From: Nanobdellota archaeon
Lineage (GTDB): Archaea > Nanobdellota > Nanobdellia > Pacearchaeales > GW2011-AR1
NCBI GenBank assembly: GCA_018816205.1
Contig: JAHIWJ010000177.1
Coordinates: forward strand, 1-5,970
Length of the DNA: 5,970 nt
Direction: 5' to 3'
The notes beneath the pieces were generated by a model. That model saw only the letters and a program-made list of their open reading frames with translations, searched no databases and was not told where the DNA came from. The position numbers were made by a program, and so were the translations under genes. Of this stretch, positions 1-5,535 are shown one piece after another. The number at the start of each line of letters is the position of its first letter. Position 1 is the stretch's first letter.

Positions 1-1
1 A

Positions 2-232
2 GAACTATGGAAATTGAACAAGGATTATTATAATAATTTAAGCAAAGAAAAACTCGCAGAAGAGTTATTCAAAAGTGGGATTGAGCATGCCTTCCTGACT
101 GCAGAAAAATTACACGAAGACCTAAAAAAGCAGAGGAAAATCTATAGTTTATATGCAATGGATTATAATCAATTAAACTTTGAGGACGGCAATTCCTCAC
201 CCTGCTTCAAAGCAGAGGTATCCTTGCCGTAG
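2..232 (+). CDS. Unrecognised short ORF, possibly the 3' end of a gene entering from the left
   Basis: The reading frame is open from base 2 to the TAG at 230-232, so this may be the last 76 codons of a longer gene. If it starts inside the window, the first candidate is a TTG at 14, and no convincing ribosome binding site is visible. The first ~55 residues are charged and predicted helical (KEKLAEELFKSG, HLTAEK-like and EDLKKQRK stretches), in the lysine-rich style of the neighbouring genes, which supports coding. The last ~15 residues (GNSSPCFKAEVSLP) differ in character because the frame runs through a strong DNA hairpin at 186-230. The tail may therefore be a read-through into a non-coding element that replaced the original C-terminus. 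I recognise no family. It ends 5 bases before the ABC transporter start and could be in the same operon. Confidence 0.45.
   Translation, partial: ELWKLNKDYYNNLSKEKLAEELFKSGIEHAFLTAEKLHEDLKKQRKIYSLYAMDYNQLNFEDGNSSPCFKAEVSLP
148..155 (+). promoter_or_regulatory. Possible TATA box for the ABC transporter operon
   Basis: TTTATATG resembles an archaeal box A. With the usual ~26-nt spacing, transcription would begin near 178 and give a leader of about 60 nt that contains the 186-230 hairpin ahead of the start at 238. A second AT-rich palindrome, GATTATAATC at 161-170, is an alternative. Both lie inside the upstream ORF, and AT-rich DNA gives many such matches, so this is a weak call. Confidence 0.25.
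186..230. repeat. 45-nt imperfect palindrome (hairpin) before the ABC transporter gene
   Basis: ACGGCAA at 186-192 pairs perfectly with TTGCCGT at 224-230. Inside that, ACC (199-201) plus CTGCTT (202-207) pairs with AAGCAG (210-215) plus GGT (217-219), with A216 bulged and a 2-base apex. An internal loop of 6 and 4 bases separates the two stems. This makes about 16 base pairs in 45 nt in an AT-rich setting. A competing stem, TGAGGA (181-186) with TCCTCA (194-199), overlaps it. The element overlaps the end of the upstream ORF and stops 7 bases before the ABC transporter ATG. It could be an RNA leader structure controlling that gene, a dispersed palindromic repeat, or an end remnant of an insertion sequence with subterminal hairpins (the IS200/IS605 type). 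No transposase is visible. Confidence 0.6.
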
Positions 233-237
233 ATGTA

Positions 238-2034
238 ATGACACGCGAACTATACAAAAAAGTAGACTTCAAGAAAAACTTCAAGTTGTATATAAAAATG
301 GCAAAGCCCTACAAATGGCTTTTCTTAGTCGTAGTTATCCTCGCCACGCTTATGGAATCTTTCAGCCTCGCAGAAAAATACCTTTTCAAAATTGTTCTCG
401 ACAGCGGCAGCGAGTTCATCGCAAAAACGCTTACGCAGGCCGCATTCCTGCACACCCTGATTCTAGTCGGCGCTGTTTTCATAGGCCTCTCCCTGTTCAG
501 GATTGCAAACCATTGGTATAGAATTTTATTATTAAACAAAGTTGAAGTAGGCATGATATTTGACATAAAAAACAAATTTTTCAACCACATCATGCGCCTT
601 GACCACAGTTTTCACACAACTCATAAAACCGGTTCAATGATATCAAAACTTAACAGGGGAACAAATGCACTAGAAAGAATGACTGATTTCCTTGTGTTCA
701 ATGTTGCCCCGTTATTTCTGCAGTTGATTCTCATTAGCGGCTCATTACTGATTCTTGACTGGGCCGCAGCAGCCGTTATTTTGCTCACAGCGACCGCATT
801 TATCGCCTATGGATTATACATCTCGCAAATCCAAAAGCCCGCACATATTGAATCTTATACTGCAGAAGACACAGAAAAAGGCGCCATCGCAGACATCTTC
901 ACAAACATAGACTCAATAAAATACTTTGGGAAAGAGAACTACATCGGAAAGAGATACAGAAAAATTTCAGAAAATACAAAATACAAAATGTTAAGGTTCT
1001 GGAATTATGGGCGGTATTTCAGTGCAGGACAAAACTTAATCCTTGCTGTCGGAACTTTTTTTGCTGTTTACTTTCCCCTCATGAAATTTATAGACGGCGG
1101 CATCACAATCGGCACCCTTGCATTCATTTATTCGGTCTATGGCGGTCTGATGGGTCTGCTGTTTGGTTTTGTCAACGGCATCAGGGGCTTCTATATCTCA
1201 CTCGGAGATTTTGATGCACTTTTCCAGTACGAGGAAATAAAGAATGAAATACAAGATAAGCCTGATGCAGAAAAACTTAAAATAAAAGATGGAGAGATAG
1301 AATTTAGAGATATTGATTTTGGCTATCACACCGGAAGAAATAACCGTGCGGTCCGCAAATTAAACCTGAAGATAAACAAAAATGAAAAAGTCGCCCTGGT
1401 CGGCCACTCTGGCTGCGGCAAAACAACTCTTGTCAAATTGCTTTACAGATTATACGACGTAGACAGAGGTGAAATCCTCATAGACAACAAAAACATAAAT
1501 GAATTTAAGCAGGAAGCCCTTAGGTCTGAGCTGTCAATTGTGCCGCAGGAATGTATATTGTTTGACGATACAATTTACAACAATATTCTCTTCTCCAGAC
1601 CAAATGCAACAAGAAAAGAAGTTATGGGAGCTATCAAATCTTCGCAGCTGGATAAATTCGTGGCAAATCTGCCCCAAAAAGAAAACACAATTGTCGGCGA
1701 ACGCGGCGTAAAACTTTCAGGCGGAGAAAAACAGAGAGTTTCAATTGCAAGGGCAATTCTCGCAGACAAGAAGATTCTTATTCTTGATGAGGCAACATCA
1801 TCCCTTGACAGCCAGACCGAGTGGGAAATCCAAAGAGCACTGAAAAAGCTTATGCAAAACAGAACTTCAGTAATAATTGCCCATCGCTTATCAACAATCA
1901 TGCACTCAGACAAAATCGTCGTCATTGACAAAGGCAGAATAGTCCAGCTCGGCAGGCACCGCGACCTTATCAACCAACCCGGCATTTACCGCCAGCTTTG
2001 GAATCTGCAGAAAGGGGGATATTTAAGGGAATGA
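238..2034 (+). CDS. ABC exporter, fused membrane and ATPase domains (type IV, MsbA/Atm1-like)
   Basis: A 598-residue half-transporter with the membrane domain first and the nucleotide-binding domain second, the usual layout and length of ABCB-type exporters. Six hydrophobic segments lie near residues 27-45, 70-92, 151-172, 175-197, 264-285 and 290-315. The ATPase domain is complete: A-loop Tyr363, Walker A GHSGCGKTT (389-397), Q-loop Gln437, signature LSGGEKQR (493-500), Walker B ILILDEAT (513-520, catalytic Glu518), D-loop SSLD (521-524) and H-loop His549. It should therefore be ATP-hydrolysing in the cell membrane. Only one half-transporter gene is visible, so a homodimer is the natural inference. 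The cargo cannot be read from the sequence; lipids, peptides, drugs or thiol-linked compounds are all possible for this superfamily. ATG 238 is chosen because the frame upstream to the TGA at 181 has no other start codon and the leading MTRELYKK region is a typical cytosolic lead-in. The gene overlaps the next one by ATGA. Confidence 0.93.
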   Translation: MTRELYKKVDFKKNFKLYIKMAKPYKWLFLVVVILATLMESFSLAEKYLFKIVLDSGSEFIAKTLTQAAFLHTLILVGAVFIGLSLFRIANHWYRILLLNKVEVGMIFDIKNKFFNHIMRLDHSFHTTHKTGSMISKLNRGTNALERMTDFLVFNVAPLFLQLILISGSLLILDWAAAAVILLTATAFIAYGLYISQIQKPAHIESYTAEDTEKGAIADIFTNIDSIKYFGKENYIGKRYRKISENTKYKMLRFWNYGRYFSAGQNLILAVGTFFAVYFPLMKFIDGGITIGTLAFIYSVYGGLMGLLFGFVNGIRGFYISLGDFDALFQYEEIKNEIQDKPDAEKLKIKDGEIEFRDIDFGYHTGRNNRAVRKLNLKINKNEKVALVGHSGCGKTTLVKLLYRLYDVDRGEILIDNKNINEFKQEALRSELSIVPQECILFDDTIYNNILFSRPNATRKEVMGAIKSSQLDKFVANLPQKENTIVGERGVKLSGGEKQRVSIARAILADKKILILDEATSSLDSQTEWEIQRALKKLMQNRTSVIIAHRLSTIMHSDKIVVIDKGRIVQLGRHRDLINQPGIYRQLWNLQKGGYLRE

Positions 2035-2492
2035 GAATCCTAAAAGCCAAAATCTCCGACGCTAAAAAAATCTCAACAATGAGAAAGAAAAACATAGAAA
2101 GAATCCTTTCAGGATATTACAAAAAAGAAGTAATCCAAAAGCTTCTAGAAAAGAATTCCGTAAAATACCTCAAACCAAAGATAAAAGAAAGAGAAATGTT
2201 CTGCATCTGGGAAAACAAAACATTGCTTGGAACTGTTGACTTAAAGGATAACAAAATTGGGGGCTTGTTTATCAAGCATGACAAAATAAACAAAGGTTAC
2301 GGCAAAGAGCTAATGAAGTTCATTGAAAATCATGCAAAAAAGAAAGGCGTAAAAAAAGTAAAGCTATATCCAACAAAAAATGCCCTACAGTTCTACAAAA
2401 GATTAGGATATAAAATTAAGAGCAATATTTATTGGAAGACCGACAAGTTCAAGATACCAGTTCCAGTCATGGAAAAGAAACTAAAACTATAA
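2031..2492 (+). CDS. GNAT-family N-acetyltransferase
   Basis: A 153-residue protein with a GNAT fold signature: a strand CIWENKTLLGTVDL (58-71), the acetyl-CoA pyrophosphate-binding region IKHDKINKGYGKELM (81-95), and the C-terminal motif NALQFYKRLGYK (117-128), which matches the 'A..FY...GF' motif B of the family. It would transfer an acetyl group from acetyl-CoA to an amine; the substrate is unknown. The usual Gln/Arg three residues before the first glycine of the Q/RxxGxG motif is Ile86 here, so motif A is slightly degenerate. About a quarter of the residues are lysine. ATG 2031 is preferred over an in-frame TTG at 1998 because it overlaps the exporter stop codon as ATGA and has a G-rich stretch (2014-2018) upstream, suggesting translational coupling. 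Co-transcription with the exporter might mean it modifies the same compound, but that is speculation. Confidence 0.88.
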   Translation: MRILKAKISDAKKISTMRKKNIERILSGYYKKEVIQKLLEKNSVKYLKPKIKEREMFCIWENKTLLGTVDLKDNKIGGLFIKHDKINKGYGKELMKFIENHAKKKGVKKVKLYPTKNALQFYKRLGYKIKSNIYWKTDKFKIPVPVMEKKLKL

Positions 2493-2531
2493 AAAACCAC
2501 GCCCGCATTTGTTCTGATAAAAAAGGGCACA

Positions 2532-2587
2532 ATGAAAATCCGCACCCTATCCAACTTCAACCTCCGCAACAAACATGTTATTCATAG
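2532..2587 (+). pseudogene. Decayed duplicate of the 5' end of pgk
   Basis: From the ATG at 2532, 43 of the first 48 bases match the first 48 bases of intact pgk at 4307 in the same frame, reading MKIRTLSNFNLRNKHV against MKIRTLSDFNLRNKRV. Similarity fades after about 2587. The five mismatches give two amino-acid changes. In both cases the intact gene has the residue usual for the family (Asp in 'L.DF', Arg in 'KRV'), so this copy is the one that has decayed. The frame continues as unrelated codons to a TAA at 2634-2636, giving at most a 34-residue peptide with none of the catalytic parts of the enzyme. Four of the last eight or so bases still match, so the true junction is blurred. It is most likely the left remnant of a target-site or attachment-site duplication caused by arrival of the Fic cassette. 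Confidence 0.8.
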
Positions 2588-2596
2588 CACAAAGCC

Positions 2597-2649
2597 TTAC
2601 CATTACTTTAATGCTAAAACCACAAAATTTAAATAAAAAGTAATGGTAA
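2597..2649. promoter_or_regulatory. 13-bp perfect inverted repeat bracketing the Fic promoter (candidate operator)
   Basis: TTACCATTACTTT at 2597-2609 is the exact reverse complement of AAAGTAATGGTAA at 2637-2649, with 27 bases between. The TATA box at 2628-2635 lies between the arms, and the right arm occupies about -20 to -8 relative to the Fic ATG. The arms are 40 bp apart centre to centre, close to four helical turns, so a dimeric regulator could bridge them on one face of the DNA. As RNA the arms could also form a 13-bp hairpin, but the left arm is upstream of the expected transcript start, so a DNA operator is more likely. Confidence 0.6.
2628..2635 (+). promoter_or_regulatory. TATA box (box A) for the Fic-methyltransferase unit
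   Basis: TTTAAATA matches the archaeal box A consensus and is centred 25.5 nt upstream of the Fic ATG at 2657, preceded by an A-rich ACAAAA that could serve as the BRE. The spacing implies transcription starting at or next to the start codon (leaderless mRNA), which fits the absence of a ribosome binding site there. pgk may also depend on this promoter. Confidence 0.65.
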
Positions 2650-2656
2650 TATTTCT

Positions 2657-3508
2657 ATGAGGGTAATAAAAAGAAAAAAAGGCAACCAAGAATATTTCTA
2701 CCTACAGCATTCATACAAAAAGAAAAACAAAGTAATAACCCAAGAAAAATATCTTGGAAAAAATCTTCCAGACAATATTGACAAAATAAAAGAATCTCTG
2801 CTTAAGGAATCAAAAAAAGAACTAAATCTAAAACTAGAAAAAATAAAAGACATCTTTCAAAAAGAGTGGCTCCGAATACCACCATCGGCAAAACAACGTG
2901 AATTAGAAGAAATAGCCATTTCGTTTACATACAACACAAATGCAATAGAGGGTTCAACAATTACGTTAGAGGAAACAAGAGAAATAATCAAAGATGAAAT
3001 AACCCCCAGAAAATCACTCCGCGACGTGAAAGAAACAGAATCTCACAACAGACTTTTCCTAAAAATGCTGGATAAAAAAACAAAACTCTCAAAAAAATTA
3101 ATCCTAAGCTGGCATAAAGAAATTTTCAGAGAAACAAAAGAAGACATAGCCGGAAAGTTCAGAGATTATTTAGTAAGAGTCGGTCCTTACCTTGCTATTG
3201 ATTGGCAGGAAATAGAAAAAGAAATTACAAAACTCGTTCGTTTCATAAATACTTCTAACCTGAATCCAGTAGAACTTTCTGCCAGAGCACATTATCGTTT
3301 CGAAAAAATTCATCCCTTTGGCGACGGCAACGGCAGAATCGGCAGACTCCTTATGAATCAAATTCTCTGGCGCAGAAGTTATCCAATGCTGATTATAGAA
3401 TACGCGAAGAGAAGGTCATACTACAAAGCGCTGACAAAAGACGAAGATTCATTCGTTAATTATTTTCTAAGAAGATATTTGGCAGTTCATAAGAGGAGGT
3501 TGGCATGA
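2657..3508 (+). CDS. Fic-domain protein (predicted AMPylase/nucleotidyl transferase), class II autoinhibited
   Basis: A 283-residue Fic protein. The catalytic loop HPFGDGNGRIGR (219-230) matches HPFx[D/E]GNGRxxR in full: catalytic His219, Mg-binding Asp223, anion-hole Asn225/Gly226 and Arg227/Arg230. An inhibitory motif TNAIEG (94-99) of the [S/T]xxxE[G/N] type lies N-terminal to the core, which defines class II Fic proteins in which Glu98 blocks ATP until relieved. Such enzymes usually transfer AMP from ATP to a hydroxyl side chain of a target protein; the target here is unknown. Residues 1-40 form a basic, strand-rich segment (YFYLQHSYKKKNK, KYLGKNLP) seen on a number of archaeal Fic proteins, followed by a lysine-rich helix (41-70). 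ATG 2657 lies 25 nt from a TATA box and starts a leaderless mRNA. The gene overlaps the next one by ATGA, so the two are translationally coupled. It could be a toxin-like or a housekeeping regulator. Confidence 0.93.
   Translation: MRVIKRKKGNQEYFYLQHSYKKKNKVITQEKYLGKNLPDNIDKIKESLLKESKKELNLKLEKIKDIFQKEWLRIPPSAKQRELEEIAISFTYNTNAIEGSTITLEETREIIKDEITPRKSLRDVKETESHNRLFLKMLDKKTKLSKKLILSWHKEIFRETKEDIAGKFRDYLVRVGPYLAIDWQEIEKEITKLVRFINTSNLNPVELSARAHYRFEKIHPFGDGNGRIGRLLMNQILWRRSYPMLIIEYAKRRSYYKALTKDEDSFVNYFLRRYLAVHKRRLA
3494..3500 (+). promoter_or_regulatory. Strong Shine-Dalgarno for the methyltransferase-like gene
   Basis: AGGAGGT, 4 bases before the ATG at 3505, lies inside the end of the Fic coding sequence. 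It is the only strong ribosome binding site in the window and fixes the start of the downstream gene, consistent with coupled translation of an internal operon gene while the first gene is leaderless. Confidence 0.8.
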
Positions 3509-4305
3509 AAAAAATATTCATACTCCCGGACCTGAAAGCAATTTTAGATAATAAAGAAATGTGGAAGCCAGGTTCTATGGTAACCAAAGAAGGCAGAAAA
3601 AAAAGATTCATGAGCCAGAGTACGATTCCATCAGATGACTTAATTCTGGAAAAATTAGGAATACAAAAAGGAGAAACGGTATTATCCATTGCATCAAATC
3701 ACGGCGATTGGGCTCGCTCGATAAAAGACAAGGGTTGTATCGTAGACTACAGCGAAATATCCAAGTATTTTATTAATTACGTTAAAAAAAGAATAAAATT
3801 TAGAAATTATTTAAAAAAAGACTTCACAAATTTCCCAGAAAAAGTGAATCGGTATGATTGGTCATTTTCATATGAACCAGTTGGTGGAAGAAGGGGCTTG
3901 CCGATTGCAATGATGAGGTCGCTATTAAACCGAAAGGGAGGAATTATAGTCTATTACGAAGAATGCCAACCAGGAAAGGCAAAAGACTGGCCAAGAATGA
4001 TAAGGGCTCTAGCAAAAACTTACAAAACAAGATATACAATCAAATCAAAATCTTTCGAAGCATTTAGACACCAGGCAGATGGTTTGGGGACTTACAAAAA
4101 GGCAGACAAAAGATTTAAAGTTTTCACCCTGAAAACAAACGACTCTGCAAAGAAGAAAGTTCTTGAAGATATAAAAATATTGGAAAGCCTAAAAAACAAG
4201 AATACAACCAATAAAAATCTCGCATCATTACAAAGATTAAATAATCTAAAAGCACTCTTCGTTGACAAGTTCACAAAAGAGGTCACATTTCAAATAAAAA
4301 AATAA
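3505..4305 (+). CDS. Divergent class I SAM-dependent methyltransferase-like protein
   Basis: A 266-residue protein whose middle reads like a Rossmann methyltransferase core: ETVLSIASNHGDWARSI (57-73) in the place of motif I, GCIVDYSEISKYF (77-89) as strand 2 with acidic Asp81 or Glu84 for the SAM ribose, YDWSFSYEPVGG (117-128) as motif IV, and RKGGIIVYYEE (143-153) as a later strand. The glycine-rich loop is atypical, with one glycine instead of the usual GxGxG, so SAM binding or activity is not certain. Residues 1-45 are a basic lead, and the last ~60 residues form a lysine/asparagine-rich helical tail. No target-recognition domain is recognisable, so RNA, protein or small-molecule substrates are all open. 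Its start overlaps the Fic stop as ATGA with a strong ribosome binding site, which makes a shared function with the Fic protein likely. It ends one base before pgk. Confidence 0.62.
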   Translation: MKKIFILPDLKAILDNKEMWKPGSMVTKEGRKKRFMSQSTIPSDDLILEKLGIQKGETVLSIASNHGDWARSIKDKGCIVDYSEISKYFINYVKKRIKFRNYLKKDFTNFPEKVNRYDWSFSYEPVGGRRGLPIAMMRSLLNRKGGIIVYYEECQPGKAKDWPRMIRALAKTYKTRYTIKSKSFEAFRHQADGLGTYKKADKRFKVFTLKTNDSAKKKVLEDIKILESLKNKNTTNKNLASLQRLNNLKALFVDKFTKEVTFQIKK

Positions 4306-4306
4306 A

Positions 4307-4354
4307 ATGAAAATCCGCACCCTATCAGACTTCAACCTGCGCAACAAACGCGTT
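4307..4354 (+). repeat. Intact partner of the pgk 5'-end direct repeat
   Basis: The first 48 bases of pgk, matching 2532-2579 at 43 positions. Together the two copies form a direct repeat flanking the 1.7-kb Fic and methyltransferase-like segment. Homology begins essentially at the ATG; upstream of it the two copies share only A-richness. Confidence 0.75.
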
Positions 4355-5443
4355 CTCCTTAGACTAGACCTTAACACAGAAATCATAAAAGGCAAAGCCC
4401 AGCTTTCCGAAAGAATGAAAGCCCATCAAATAACTCTTAACGAACTAAAAAAGAAAAAAGCCATCACAGTAATTCTTGCTCACCAATCCCGCCCAGGAGA
4501 AAAAGACTTCACATCCTTGAAACAACACGCAAAATTGATTAAGGTCAAATTCGTCCCAGACATCATAGGAGAAAAAGCCATCAACGCAATAAAATCTCTA
4601 AAACCAGGGGAAGTTCTCTTACTCGACAACATTCGCAATCTGAAAGAAGAATTCGACGGCACAGAAAACAATAATCTCGTCCGCACGTTAGCGCCCTTAT
4701 TCAACATCTACATAAACGACGCATTCTCAGTTTCCCATAGAGAACAAACCTCAGTAACAGGCTTTCCAAAAGTCCTTCCTTGCGGCATGGGCCGAGTCAT
4801 GGAGGCCGAAGTCAAAAGTCTCGAGAATATCAACCTCAAAAACACATTATACATTCTCGGCGGCGCAAAACCCAAAGAAAACATTGACGTCCTAAAAAAC
4901 AGCAAAAATGTCCTAACCTGCGGCGTCTTCGGCCAACTCTGCACAATTGCCAAAGGCGCAAACCTCGGCGCCCAAAACGTTTTCCTCAAAAACAAAATTA
5001 AAGAATTCGTCCCTCTTCTCAAACCATTGGTAAAAGAAATCCAAACCCCCATTGACTTCGCAGTCAACATCAACGGCAAACGCAAAGATCTTCCGCTAAA
5101 AGAATTCCCAAGCCAGTACGAAATCTTCGACATAGGCCCACAAACTCAAAAATTATACGTAGAAAAAATAAAACAAGCAAAAAGCATTTTCATGAAAGGC
5201 GTTGCCGGCTACTGCGAAGACAAACAATTCCAGCAAGGCACAAAAGCAATCCTCCAAGCTATCGCGAAAAGCAAAGCCTTTTCCGTAGTCGGCGGCGGCC
5301 ACACAACCGATGCAATTTCCAAGCTCCACATAAATAAAAAGAAATTTGGTTATATCAGTTTGAGCGGCGGCGCTTTGGATGAATATGTTGCCGGGAAGAA
5401 GCTGCCGGGGTTGGAAGTTCTAAGGAAATCTAAGAAAAAATAA
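4307..5443 (+). CDS. pgk: Phosphoglycerate kinase, archaeal type
   Basis: This enzyme interconverts 1,3-bisphosphoglycerate plus ADP and 3-phosphoglycerate plus ATP in cytosolic glycolysis/gluconeogenesis. At 378 residues it is slightly short for archaeal forms (about 400) but complete. Substrate-side motifs are present: RLDLN (19-23), SERM with Arg36, AHQSRP (58-63), DNIR (107-110) and SHRE (143-146). Nucleotide-side motifs are GGAK (185-188), TPIDFAV (247-253), DIGPQT (275-280), Glu304, GGGHTT (329-334) and SGGA (353-356). Some loops are divergent: the usual NGPMG is KGVAG (297-301), and the GGLxAN region reads CGVFGQ (205-210). The gene starts one base after the preceding stop, has no Shine-Dalgarno and no good TATA box at the usual spacing, so it probably relies on read-through from the Fic promoter. 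Codons are C-rich until about residue 345, then turn G/T-rich to the end. Confidence 0.93.
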   Translation: MKIRTLSDFNLRNKRVLLRLDLNTEIIKGKAQLSERMKAHQITLNELKKKKAITVILAHQSRPGEKDFTSLKQHAKLIKVKFVPDIIGEKAINAIKSLKPGEVLLLDNIRNLKEEFDGTENNNLVRTLAPLFNIYINDAFSVSHREQTSVTGFPKVLPCGMGRVMEAEVKSLENINLKNTLYILGGAKPKENIDVLKNSKNVLTCGVFGQLCTIAKGANLGAQNVFLKNKIKEFVPLLKPLVKEIQTPIDFAVNINGKRKDLPLKEFPSQYEIFDIGPQTQKLYVEKIKQAKSIFMKGVAGYCEDKQFQQGTKAILQAIAKSKAFSVVGGGHTTDAISKLHINKKKFGYISLSGGALDEYVAGKKLPGLEVLRKSKKK

Positions 5444-5475
5444 AATTTACACGTTGTATTATTATTGCGGTTGAA

Positions 5476-5514
5476 GAGGGGAGACGGGGATGAAAGAGAG
5501 AGAAGGGGACGGGG
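5476..5514 (+). other. G-rich element with four GGGG runs (possible G-quadruplex) after pgk
   Basis: GGGG runs lie at 5478-5481, 5486-5489, 5505-5508 and 5511-5514, with gaps of 4, 15 and 2 bases. The two halves are an imperfect direct repeat: GAGGGGAGACGGGG (5476-5489) and GAAGGGGACGGGG (5502-5514). The element sits in the 92-bp spacer between the convergent pgk and the minus-strand orphan gene, in an otherwise AT-rich region. A role in transcription termination or mRNA 3' ends is possible but not shown. No other feature is seen in this spacer apart from a T-rich stretch at 5452-5466 that might help terminate pgk. Confidence 0.5.
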
Positions 5515-5535
5515 TTGGTAAAAATAATGAAGAAA

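Larger units (their letters stand above)
2588..4306 (+). mobile_element. Putative inserted cassette: palindromic promoter, Fic gene, methyltransferase-like gene
   Basis: The segment is flanked on the left by a decayed copy of the first ~50 bases of pgk and on the right, without a gap, by the intact pgk start. That is the geometry of an insertion with a long direct repeat (att-like), leaving the gene reconstituted on one side. It contains one promoter and two coupled genes whose codons end mostly in A or T, while pgk favours C-ending codons. No integrase, transposase or terminal inverted repeats at the outer borders are visible. An alternative is tandem duplication of pgk followed by replacement of the first copy. 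Confidence 0.45.

Noticed and set aside
180..521. 113-residue plus-strand frame overlapping the exporter start
   Set aside because: It is out of frame with a well-supported exporter gene and has an Arg/Pro/His-rich, low-structure peptide typical of a frame-shadow.
1575..1985. 136-residue open frame on the minus strand inside the ABC exporter
   Set aside because: It lies wholly opposite the conserved ATPase domain, and its peptide shows no domain-like pattern. It is a shadow of the real gene.
1998..2030. Upstream TTG start for the acetyltransferase (MESAERGIFKG extension)
   Set aside because: The ATG at 2031 overlaps the exporter stop as ATGA, and the GNAT domain begins directly there. The extension only reads the exporter's own C-terminal codons in another frame.
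2498..2530. Weak hairpin GCCC (2501-2504) with GGGC (2525-2528) after the acetyltransferase
   Set aside because: Only 4 bp with a 20-base loop; this is expected by chance and not a convincing terminator.
4708..5133. 141-residue open frame on the minus strand inside pgk
   Set aside because: It lies opposite a conserved enzyme whose C-rich third codon positions remove stops on the other strand. No ribosome binding site or TATA box supports it.
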